Below, piece after piece: positions 47,201 to 59,200 of a stretch of 64,000 bases of DNA. The notes beneath the pieces are model-generated. The model did not search any database. It saw only the letters and a program-made list of their open reading frames with translations, and had not been told where the DNA came from. This stretch comes from Notospermus geniculatus (Eukaryota > Nemertea > Pilidiophora > Heteronemertea > Lineidae), in the NCBI GenBank assembly GCA_002633025.1, contig NMRB01002846.1, forward strand, positions 1 through 64,000. Direction: 5' to 3'. Positions within the stretch are counted from its first letter, which is position 1; the number at the start of each line of letters is the position of its first letter. The position numbers were made by a program, and so were the translations under genes.

Positions 47201-50200
47201 AACCCTTTCGCACCTGAAGTCGGGATATTTTTCCATTTGTTCCCTGAAGGGGGCTCACCAAAACAGGAGATATGATTTTTCAGAGCCCAAAAATGTAGAG
47301 ATGAAGTTCAAAACTGACTATTACAGGTTATGTTCATGTGAAAAAGTGTTACTGGGTGACCTTTCATTGACCTTGACCTCCTCAATCAAGGTCAAAGCAT
47401 AGCCATTATCATGCACTTTTGGGTGCTACAGATAGAGGCGCTTTGGGGTGCTACAGTGCTATTGGGTTATACAGGTTCAAATACATGTACATGTAGTGCA
47501 ATTTCAAATGAGTGGGGCGAAGCAGGAGTCGAACCAAAAAACGTCAGGGTGAGTGGTGCCAATTTTACATGGCACCATTCTGATTGCCCCACTTCTCTCG
47601 ACCTCGTACGGTACTGTTTTAGCCGAGTTGAAAACAGAGTACACACAAAAATTTTCGCTTGTAAAAATTCTCTCGAAAATCTCGAAATGAAAATTTCACC
47701 GCGAATATTGATACACGCATAAAAGTTTTCTCTACATTTTGGTGCCCGAAGACACCGCTGGGGCTAGCCCTGGTGGGGGTTTCGGGAACCTAAATGTTCC
47801 CCAACGATCTTCCCGCCACTCATCCTATCCCATGATTCATAGCGTAAATGGTGGACTGCGCATTTGTTTTCCACGTTTACTTAAACTCAGCCATGATATC
47901 GGTATTGGTGATTTTAAGATGACTGTTTTTGAGCCCTTGACGCGAACATTAATCCACGTGAAACAGAAAAAAATTGCTCAATTTGTGAAATATTTTCCCA
48001 CGAAAATTTTTGCCCATACGGTATCCGATGAATATTGTCCTCATTGCAGATCCGTGTTGGTATGAAATTCTACAGCAACACCACGCTCCAGGTTAGAAAT
48101 CCAAGCAACCTCAACTTGGCCGGATCTTTCACCAAGTTTGAAATGATCTTCAAGATGAAAAAGCCTACCCGTAACGGTTTCCTCATGTACGTTGGACCCG
48201 ACCAGACAAACCCTTCAGCATCGGTAAGTACAGGTCCTAAGCGTATCAAATTGCATCTCAATTACTGCTGTAGATGTACCGAAATCGTCAGGTGAATGTA
48301 GGCCTACCCACATTATTTCTGGATGGTAGGTGTCTGCTAAGTTTAAAGCCTCACTGTATTGAATTTTATGATATTTTCAAAGTGTTAGGAGTGTGCAGGT
48401 GTATGTCTGATAGCCTCTTAAAGGTCCCCAAAATGCTTGCCTGATACGTACTTCAAAGAATCAAGACCTAGTTTTCAGCACACATTGAAAAAACTGAAGT
48501 CAGAGCTCTAATGTATTCAGATAGAGCATAGTACATTTTACACTACACTAACGTCGGAGAACGTAAGCACTTTCTGAATTCAATACAGTGAGGCTTTAAC
48601 CGCCGTGTACCAGGATACGGGAAACTTGTCCTCTTGCCCACAACATTCTTTGTACAAAGAGTACTTTGTATGCAGGGTACGTAAAGCCATTGATTCAAAA
48701 CAAAACTTCTGTCAAGGTTGCCTGAATTGGACTTTTTCCCTAACCTGACCCATGGTCTACTTCCAGAATGATTATATGGCGCTTGATATCATCAACGGCA
48801 ATGTCGTGTTCAAATACGACCTTGGTTCTGGTCCGGCACGAATCCGCAACACGAGGGCAGTCGATGATGGAAAATGGCATCACGTCAGTGTTGAGAGGTT
48901 GGTATTACTCTGGGCCATCAGCTGGTGGTGAACGTCTAAATTTCATTAGCTCACTGGGGTGAGCTATTACGATGGTGCGGTGTCCGTCGTCCGTCGTCGT
49001 CCGTCGTCGTCGTCGTCCGTCGTCGTTGTCCGTTAGCAGGGCACGTTTCGTAACCGCTGGAGCTATTGATCTGAAACTTGGTACATATATACACCTAGGT
49101 CAGATGACCCACAACACCAGGTTTCGGTCCGATTCGACTCTCAGTTTGGCCACCAGGTGGCAGAAGCCAAAAACACAAAAAGTGCAATAACTCCTGAACT
49201 AATGACTAGATCATCTCCAAATTTTTATCATAGGTGTAGCTAATAAGGATACATAACATATATAACGGGTTTTTGATTTGACCTACTTTTCAAGGTCACA
49301 GAGGTCAAAGTTCGACAAAAGTGACGAACCTGCCACAGTTTGTCATTNNNNNNNNNNNNNNNNNNNNNNNNNNNNNNNNNNNNNNNNNNNNNNNNNNNNN
49401 NNNNNNNNNNNNNNNNNNNNNNNNNNNNNNNNNNNNNNNNNNNNNNNNNNNNNNNNNNNNNNNNNNNNNNNNNNNNNNNNNNNNNNNNNNNNNNNNNNNN
49501 NNNNNNNNNNNNNNNNNNNNNNNNNNNNNNNNNNNNNNNNNNNNNNNNNNNNNNNNNNNNNNNNNNNNNNNNNNNNNNNNNNNNNNNNNNNNNNNNNNNN
49601 NNNNNNNNNNNNNNNNNNNNNNNNNNNNNNNNNNNNNNNNNNNNNNNNNNNNNNNNNNNNNNNNNNNNNNNNNNNNNNNNNNNNNNNNNNNNNNNNNNNN
49701 NNNNNNNNNNNNNNNNNNNNNNNNNNNNNNNNNNNNNNNNNNNNNNNNNNNNNNNNNNNNNNNNNNNNNNNNNNNNNNNNNNNNNNNNNNNNNNNNNNNN
49801 NNNNNNNNNNNNNNNNNNNNNNNNNNNNNNNNNNNNNNNNNNNNNNNNNNNNNNNNNNNNNNNNNNNNNNNNNNNNNNNNNNNNNNNNNNNNNNNNNNNN
49901 NNNNNNNNNNNNNNNNNNNNNNNNNNNNNNNNNNNNNNNNNNNNNNNNNNNNNNNNNNNNNNNNNNNNNNNNNNNNNNNNNNNNNNNNNNNNNNNNNNNN
50001 NNNNNNNNNNNNNNNNNNNNNNNNNNNNNNNNNNNNNNNNNNNNNNNNNNNNNNNNNNNNNNNNNNNNNNNNNNNNNNNNNNNNNNNNNNNNNNNNNNNN
50101 NNNNNNNNNNNNNNNNNNNNNNNNNNNNNNNNNNNNNNNNNNNNNNNNNNNNNNNNNNNNNNNNNNNNNNNNNNNNNNNNNNNNNNNNNNNNNNNNNNNN

Positions 50201-53200
50201 NNNNNNNNNNNNNNNNNNNNNNNNNNNNNNNNNNNNNNNCCATGGTTGCCACAGGGCATTAAAAAGCATTAAAAGTCATTATCTCCATTCTGTGCTTTTT
50301 TAAGGCATTAAAAAGGCATTATTTTTACTGCAAAGCAAACAGAGGCATTAAAAAAGGTCTTAAATTGGGCCTATAGTAGGTGTTGTGTCAAAACAGCATT
50401 GCTCAAGCGTGCGGCCTAATCACTTAAGACCAAGCCAATTAGTGATTTCAGCAAATGGGTGACAGAGCATTGATAGCACTGCAGGGCAATCATGCATCCC
50501 TGAGCAGGTACCCGGTAGGTTGACTTGGCTTCCCGGGCTTGGCTTGTACTCAATCATGTCAACAATAAAGGATGTTCAAAAACGTTTCGTTATCTTTGAC
50601 TCAGATGTGCAATTTGAATGAATATGAAGCCCGAAAATGTTGTGAATTGGCATTAAATTATGCCTAGACGTGGCATTAAAAAGGCATTAAAAGTCATTAA
50701 ATGTGTTGTTGTGATTGCTGTGGCAACCATGTTGCCGCAATGACCTTTCATAACCGATGTGCACGGAACGTGTACATCAATAGCGACTGTTGCGTTCAGT
50801 TGCTTCCAGTCGCAAGGCCGATGTACCGGTACGCTAGGCTTTAGGTTACGGATGATTCATACCAAATCACAGGTGGCAAGTGAGAAATGGGCTCCTATGT
50901 AACAGCGGCCTAACGCACAGGCTTTTCTTTAAGAGCAAGGCCACGTTAGAAAATCAGCTGAGATTGCCTTGTCTCCAGGGTGTGAGAGAGCCATGCACTC
51001 TTCTGTGCAATCAATGTATATTTTACACATCGGGGGATTTTTCACAAGATTTTCATTACCTTTCTCCGATTTAAGGTGAATAATTCAGAACATTCTTTTG
51101 GTTTTGTATTCAGAATTGGACGCAGTGGCAAAGTGACTGTACGAACTCAGGATGAGCCTGACGTCACGAATGAAGGGGAATCGCCTGGAACTATGGCTGT
51201 TCTTGAACTTGACCCATTGAAGACCATGTTCTTCGTCGGTGGTGTGCCGACCACTGCACAGGTATGCGTTTTCGATTTCCAATGCTGTGTTTCCTCGTCA
51301 GGTATGGTGTTTTTCACCAAATTGGTAGGCAACCAAGGAAACTGTCAGTGTTCCTTCTTTTCATTGTGGTCGTGCTGCTTGATGTTGTAAACATTTCTTC
51401 TTTTTGTTGCTGTCGTGCTGCTTGATGTTGTTGAAAGAAAACAGTCGGTGTTTCTTCAGCCTTGTTCACACTGGCGGCATGGGGCGGTGTGGTGCAATGC
51501 ATTGAAAAAATTGCCAAGCGGTGTAAATTTCGTCATAGTGAGGCGTGGTTGCATGTGGTGGTCATTCAAATTGTGCCAGAAATGTCTCTTGAAAATGATG
51601 GCCGCAGTGAAACTCATGCAGCAGGCGATTCGACGCGGAAAAATAATGCAGGAGCAATCAGAGGGGCGGAGGAAATCGCTCGTGTCCTACCGCTTCTTAC
51701 TGCATTGCGTCCCACCGCAAGTGTGTACTGCTATAGGCTTTAAACAGAAAAATTCCGCATCACACCGGGCCGCCAGTGTGAACAAGGCCTTCTTTTCGTT
51801 GGTCATAATGCCTGATCGTGTCAAATGGAAAATTAAGAATCCCTATCTCATCTTAGATCCCTGCTGAAGTTGGACAGCGCCACTTCGAAGGCTGCATGGA
51901 GGAGTTGAAGTTTGATAGCATTCCTATTGGTCTCTGGAACCATGTCAAGGGGACCAATTACAACTATGGTTGTATTGAAAGGTAGGATTGCATACATTAA
52001 TACTGCACTGAGTAATTTTGACGATGCACCGCCATTTGATTTCAGAAATTGCACCAACTGCATTTTTCGTTTGCAACAAAATGGATTTTAAAAGTTCTTG
52101 AACATCTCTAAATCTCTAATGTACCCGAAAAATCAGGAACTGAACCAGTTTTCCACTGTCGCAAATTTTCGCCTGTTTGAATCATGCCATAATCTTACCC
52201 ATTTCTTTGCACCATTTTCTCCCAGTTTGCTCTGCCCAGTGAAATGTCATGACAACGACATTTTGCTGCGGCAAATTTCCTTGCTTGAATGGTTTTCTGG
52301 TATGGGCAGTTATACCCGCAAATAAGGATATGACTGACAAAATAATTTTCATGTAGTTGTAAGTCATTCTGGTGTCATCTTGAGTCATAGCTGACAAAGA
52401 CGTTCGGCAGATCTGTAGTGATAAGATGATCTCGAGTCATAGCTGGCGTTAGAAATTTAGAAGACTGTCAGTTCTGATCTACGGCAATACGACTGTAGCC
52501 CTACCCAACGTCTTTCTCAGCTACAACTTGAGCTCACATCATAACGACTTGAGATCATGACTAAAGGCACGTTACAACTTGAGCTCACAGCATAACGACT
52601 TGAGATCATGACTAAAGGCACGTTACAACTTGAGCTCACAGCATAACGACTTGAGATCATGACTAAAGGCACGTTACAACTTGAGCTCACAGCATAACGA
52701 CTTGAGATCATGACTAAAGGCAAGTTACAACTTGAGCTCACAGCATAACGACTTGAGATCATGACTAAAGGCACGTTACAACTTGAGCTCACAGCATAAC
52801 GACTTGAGATCATGACTAAAGGCACGTTCATACTATTTCACTTAATTCCCTCTCCACAAAATGATATCTTGACCCACCATCTTTTGTTTACGCACAAATT
52901 AGTTACATCCCATTAACGTCTGCTTCGTTTCACTTGTTTTGTTGCAGCCCAAGGTATCACAGCACAGTTTTATGATAAAGGGGATCCAAGCACATTTTAC
53001 CAGAAGAATATTCTGGTCTTTTGCTTGAAAATCTGTGTTTTGCATGCTTTGTCCTATTTTGCCGATCACGTCTGTTGATAAACACACCCTCTCTCAACCT
53101 TTCATTCTCTTCTGCCTATATGTGTGTCCTGATTGTCCTATAGACAATTCTCAAATTAGCAGATCTGTGCACTTCACCAAAATCGCAACCACAACCTCAA

Positions 53201-56200
53201 TCTGAAACCGGGTTACGTGGCACAGTCCATGATTCAGCAATGGTCGACTCTGACGCAGCGTCTTTGAATTCACTGTCGTGGGATTGTCTGCATCACGTCA
53301 TTCAGCTTCAGATCGAGGTTGTGGTTGAGATTTCGGCGAAGGTGTGCAGATCTTTGTCGTTTACGTCAATTTGAGAATGGTCTATTGTAAACCACATAAT
53401 TTTTAGCCCGCTTGGCCACAAGGCCCAGCAGGGCTTAAGCTGTGGTTGGGGTCATTGAGTGGTGGTCTGTCGTGCGTTAGTCCGTACGGCGGTACGGCGC
53501 TACGTCCGTAAACTTTTGGCTTGTTAGCGCTCTAGCACCTTTATTTTTCGACGAATCTTTTTGGTCTTTGGTGGGTGTGTATATGGGCCTAAGATCTAGG
53601 TCGAGTTCGATTTTGAGCACGGTTGGATTCCTAGTTTGGCCTCCAGGGGGCGTTTCGTGAAAAACTTCAAAGGGCTATATTTTGATAACGGAGTGAGTTG
53701 TTGTGTTGAAACTTTGTACACATGTACCTCTATGTTATAGCAACTTACAGACAGCATTTCGGTGAAATCTGATTCTTGACATTGCCACTAGGGGGCCAAA
53801 ACGAAAATCACCAAAAGTGCTATTTCTCCCTAATTAGGCGACGGATCTTCATCTAATTTTGATGATGGGTATATCTGGTGAGGATACATAACATAGTACC
53901 CCAGTTTTTAATTTGACCTACTTTTCAAGGTCAGAGAGGTCAAAGTTCTACAAAAGTAACGAACCTGCCGCAGTTCGTCATTATTGCACCGAGCAACTTC
54001 ATATCTTGCATAAATGTGTATTAGAGGGGTACCTTCAAAAATACCAAGTTTCGGCCTGATTGGACATCCAATATGGCCGCCAGGTGGCGTAACCTGAAAA
54101 TCATCTAAGTGCTATAACTTGGGAACGGCTTGACCCAGAGTGCTCAAACTTGATATTTAGCTCCCTCTGGATGACCTTTAAGTGCATGTCAAATTTTGGC
54201 CTGGTTTGATTTCCAATATGGCCGCCAGGTGGCATAACATGAAAATCATTAAAGTGCTATAACTCGGGAATGACTTGACCCAGAGTGCTCAAATGTGCTA
54301 TGTGGCTCTCTCGAGATGACCTATGTGCATGTAAGGTTTTGGCCTGATCGGACATCCAATATGGTCGCCATGGCATGTTTGTACTTAGATATGGCTTAAG
54401 TGGGATTGCTGATGATATCTGCCAGTACCACTGTGCTGTCAAGCCAAGCGGGCACAGTGCCATTGGCACTATTTTCCCAGCTCGCTAACCAAGGGGTTGT
54501 GGCGGTAACTCTATGACAAGACTTTCCTGAAGCGTTGCATGGCAGCGGTGGATAGTCGAGCTTTCCAATGTGCCCCAGTCGTAAAATGTCTCCGTGTGGG
54601 TAACCTTATGCCAAGCATCTGCGTCTGACACACAATGAAATTTAGACGCTGACGTTTGTCATGTTGATTCATACGCCAACATCCGGCCATAGTTTTGACG
54701 AAGGAGGATTATCGTGAGACCATTCATAGACCATTGGACGTCGACAGAATCGTGCGTCGAGATACAGCATCTGATGTGGCGTCTGCGTCGGGCGCCACCG
54801 ATGGTCGCGCATCGGAGTATGAATCAGGTCACAGGCAGCAACAAATGACTTCACCAAAGGCCTCATTTCCAATCTGCCCATTCTTTCCTGCTCTCAAATG
54901 TCCTAACCCTTTGTCCCTAACCCTTTCCCTAAAGGGCCTGTCACACTGAAGTAGTTCTCAAAACGTCCTAAGCTAGAACGTGTAACCCTTGGCCAAATAC
55001 CGGTAATGCCTCGATGTTCTGGAGCACCCTTCCTGTCCATGAAGTTGGTAAAAAGACTGTAAAAAGTTGCCACTACGTCCACTCTGTTCGCACACAGTTT
55101 GAACCCGTTCAGCAAAAGTTTCAAGAACATACTGAGAACTAGCTCAGTGTGATTGGGGCATAACCAACTGTACAGTGTGAACCAGTCTTCGATGTTGTAT
55201 GTGTGGAAAGAGGGTCATTTGCCTTTGCAAATTCTTACGTCTCTACCACCATGTCCTGTCCAAATTTTCATGCTTCTTGTGTTCACTAGGTGAATTCTTA
55301 TTGAATCATCCTTTCACACTACATGACTGTACTTGTACCATTCAAAATGTATAAATGTATGTTGTCATCCTTTAGAAGTACTGCTCAAGAAATACAGTCC
55401 ACCCTCGCAATACCGCCAATGGCGGTATTGCTGTTGGTATTGCCGAGGGTATTGTTGTTGGTAATGCTGGAGTGCCTTCAACCGAGAAAGTCAATTGCTT
55501 GTGGCGGTATTGCAAGGGGCGGTATAACGAGTGTGGACTGTATTATGGTCAATGTCATCTCCAAACTGAATGAAGCCTATATTTCTGTACATCCCTAAAG
55601 CCGGCCATACACGATCAATATTATTGCACAATATGGGGCTAAAACAGGGGCATGTGCTTCTTGCATTGATGGGTCGAAGAAAGATTGGCAATAACATCAC
55701 CCATTTTGGTCCTCATATTGTGCAATAATATTGAACGTGTACGGGCGGCTTTACCCTGACCAGCTTGAGTCAAAAACACCACACCTGTTTCCTAAACCTC
55801 AGAACATGTACAGATATTTGTGACTTGACGTCGCATCATGTACAGTACAGATCACAATTAATTGACATCTCTAAATTTGCATAAGTTACATAACTTGCGC
55901 ACTACCTATGAGCAATGTTATACATAACTCAGGGTGTTGTATATGTCTAAACCTGTGCGTAACTTACGCAAAACTTACATTGTATGTTACGTGACATTTC
56001 ACACAGTATTACATGTGTATAATTCACGTAAATTACGTGCAAGTCACGTGTAACTTATGTGCAACTTTACACGGTGAGTTACCCGCAACAAGATGATGTT
56101 GAGTCACTAAGATGTAATCTTCGGCAAGTTGGGCTAGGCTGCAGTTGATCATCTAAACTCCGTACGCAGTTGTGTACCGTGCCCCCTTCAGTTTACCCGC

Positions 56201-59200
56201 TCTCCACAACTGCTTCACTTCGTAGAATTCGCCGCGTTTGGTCAACGGATGGTGTCAGGGCCTGGCGCGAGTTTTATCGCCTATCAGCACGCTGCTTTCA
56301 GAACTCTTTGGCCCGTTGGCATCGGATGCTCTTGAGCTACATGGCTTCTGGATCACATGATCCACTCAGCCAATGAAAAAGTGTCTCAGGCCAGCTTTGT
56401 TACGGGTTGCTCGGTGCTCTCATTGGTCGACTCAGTGCCATCTGTTGACCAAACGTGGTGAATTTTACGAAGTGAAGCAGTCGTGGAGAGCGGGTAAACC
56501 GAAGGGGGCGCGGCTCACAACTGCGTAGGGAGTTTATCGGTCATCAAGATGATCTGGAGTCATAGCTGAGATTCAGCTGCGCATATTGCCAAAAGATGGC
56601 AGCAAAGTTCTAGTGGATCAGTACACAGGAAAATCCACATGATTGGTGCTCGGTCAAGAATGAATTGAATTGGGCTGTAGTGACACCTGTTTGTCAACTC
56701 ACTGACGACAGCTCCTTAAATAGACAAATCCCAAATTGACGTAAACGAGAAAGATCTGCACACTTCCGCGGAAATCGCAAACACAACCTCGGTCTGAAAC
56801 TGAATGACGTGATGCAGATAACTCCACGGCAGTGACTTCCATGACGTTGCGTCAGACTCGACCATTGCTGACAATTGCTGAATCATGGATTGCGTCACGT
56901 CAGCTGGTTTCAGATCGAGGTAGTGTTTGCAATTTCGGCGGAAGTTCGCAGAATTCGAGAATCATCAATTGCAGTCTGCAGCACCACCCAACGTCTTTCT
57001 CAACTACCCACATCTCAACATCACTTTACAACAGCTAGAGATCATGATGTACTACATCTTTATTTGGCATTCTCGCCACCCATACATAGGTTACTGCCCC
57101 GGTGTTTGAAGGCCTTTGGCTCCACTCAGGTGGGTTTACTTTCTACGTATCCTTTCGACCGAGATATAAAACCTAACATTCCTTTCTTTCTTGTTTTAGG
57201 GACAAGCTACAGACGGCACCAACCAATGGCTTCCGCTTCAACGGTAATGGCTACATCGTTCTGAAAAAAGGCCGATTTAGGCCTCATCGGAAGAGCCAGG
57301 TTAACCTCATGTTCAAGACGTACAGCGACAACGGCCTCATGTTCTTCGTCGGCAAACTTCGTGACTTCCTCTCGATCGAGTTGCGGGATGGCAAAGTCCT
57401 GTTCCAGTTTGACCTCGGCGGCGGACGTGCACGGCTCGAGTCGACGCTGAAGTACAACGATGGAAATTGGCACTCCATTGATGCGAGCAGACGGGACCAA
57501 AATGGCTTGTTGAAGGTTGATGACGTTAAAGTGTCCGAGGGTCGCTCTGTCGGCGATTTGACGCAGCTTTCTATCGGAGATGAAATCTTTGTTGGCGGTT
57601 ATCGTGGAACAGAGATATACAATTATGAGTGAGTATTTTGTATTCATTTCACTGCAGCAGAAAACACGTTTGAAGGCTGTGTTCGTTGTCTGCTTCATGC
57701 TGCATTCAATTTTCGAGTTCGATTTTGAATCCAGTTCAGTATACATGTACATGTATCTTATCATTGATTGGCCTCCTCTCTTTCAGTGGTGTGACAAGCA
57801 TGGGCTTCGATGGTTGTATCAAAGACGTCCAGTTGAGCCGCAGTGCACGCGACCTCAATGAAAATATCGGCGCCAAGGGCATCATTGCAGGGTGTCCAGA
57901 GCAGGTGAGACAGAGATATAGGATGCAGGCGCGGATCCAGAGGGGGGCCGAGGGGGCCACGGCCCCACGTATTTTTGGAAGACCAACTAAAAATGGGTCA
58001 ATAACTCCGAAAAAATGAGCAATATAGATGGGGAAATCATCACCCCAGATGCTTGGAAATCGTTTCTAAGCGCTGGAATTCAAAATTAGATCCCCTGTCG
58101 TGGCTTGGGCCTTCGGCACTCGCCTTGCGACTCCGTCGGCCTGTGGCTAACGGTGACCGGCCCCCCGTATTCAAAATCCTGGATCCGCCCCTGGGATGGA
58201 ATTGAATGTAAAACAAGGGTGGTATGACAGAGGGCACGGAAATTTCATCTCTGATGTATTTTCCATTAAAGGAGCACGGTATTGGATCTCAAATGCGTTA
58301 TTTGACTGCCGACGTAGAGGGAGCCACCTAGCGGCAGTAAGACGAACTACAAAATGCATTACAAAATGTACGCAGTAAATCGGGTCATTCGCCGAGACCT
58401 AGTCAGACCCTTGGGTTGGAGAGTGGCGCCGGCTGTTGAGAAAATGTGGCAATACCGTGCTCCTTTAAAGGAAATGTATATGGCGAGACACGTCCAATTT
58501 TTGGCGTCCCTTTATAAACCTCGGCCCAAATTCACAAGTGCAATAACTCCTGAACTAATGACTGGATCATCTCCAAATTTTTATCATAGGTGTATCTAGT
58601 TAGGATACATAACATATATAATGGGTTTTTGATTTGACCTACTTTTCAAGGTCACAGAGGTCAGTTACTACAAAGTAACGAACCTGCTTGCCACAGTTCT
58701 TCATTATTTCACCGAGCGTCTAAAATCTTGCATAAACTTGGGAATGACTTGACCCAGATTGCTCATAACTGACATGTGCCTCTCTCTGTCATTACACTAT
58801 TATGTCCAAACGGGTGAGCACATGGTCCATGGACCATTTCATTCATACTCCGAGCTCACTTTCATGGAATATGGTTTCCAAAACAAATTTGGTAACTAAG
58901 TTTAGATCAAAACATTTCTGAGGAGAAATTCTGGGGTTTTCCAGGTCGCCCGTATTGTTTCATTCGCTGCCAAACGGGAGGGATTTGCAGCCATGCCAGT
59001 CGTCAACATCAACCGTAACTTCGACGCACTACGATGAAAATCAAAACGTTAGAACAGGAAGCATTATTGCTGTATGCTGCTAATCAGGATCAGGTGAGTA
59101 AGCTGGGGTTTGTCAGTGTTAATTCTAGGATTTCAGAAGGGCATGGTGCAAACTTTGTGAAAAGGGCACTTCAACCTAGAAAAGGACACTTTTCATTCGC

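Noticed and set aside
49240-50303. Long ORFs across the N gap
   Set aside because: Undetermined bases translated as X; no evidence of coding.
52524-52829. CRISPR-like array
   Set aside because: Contiguous tandem units without spacers, in a eukaryotic intron.
52517-52831. 104-residue minus-strand ORF with a 17-residue repeat
   Set aside because: It is the translation of the 51-bp tandem array; no flanking coding signal.
57207-57764. 185-residue minus-strand ORF
   Set aside because: Antisense shadow of LG2 exons 38.
58945-59093. Alternative splicing to explain the exon 40 stop
   Set aside because: Internal AG/GT pairs would need an intron under 40 bases or run into the TAA in the second frame; a missing base is simpler.
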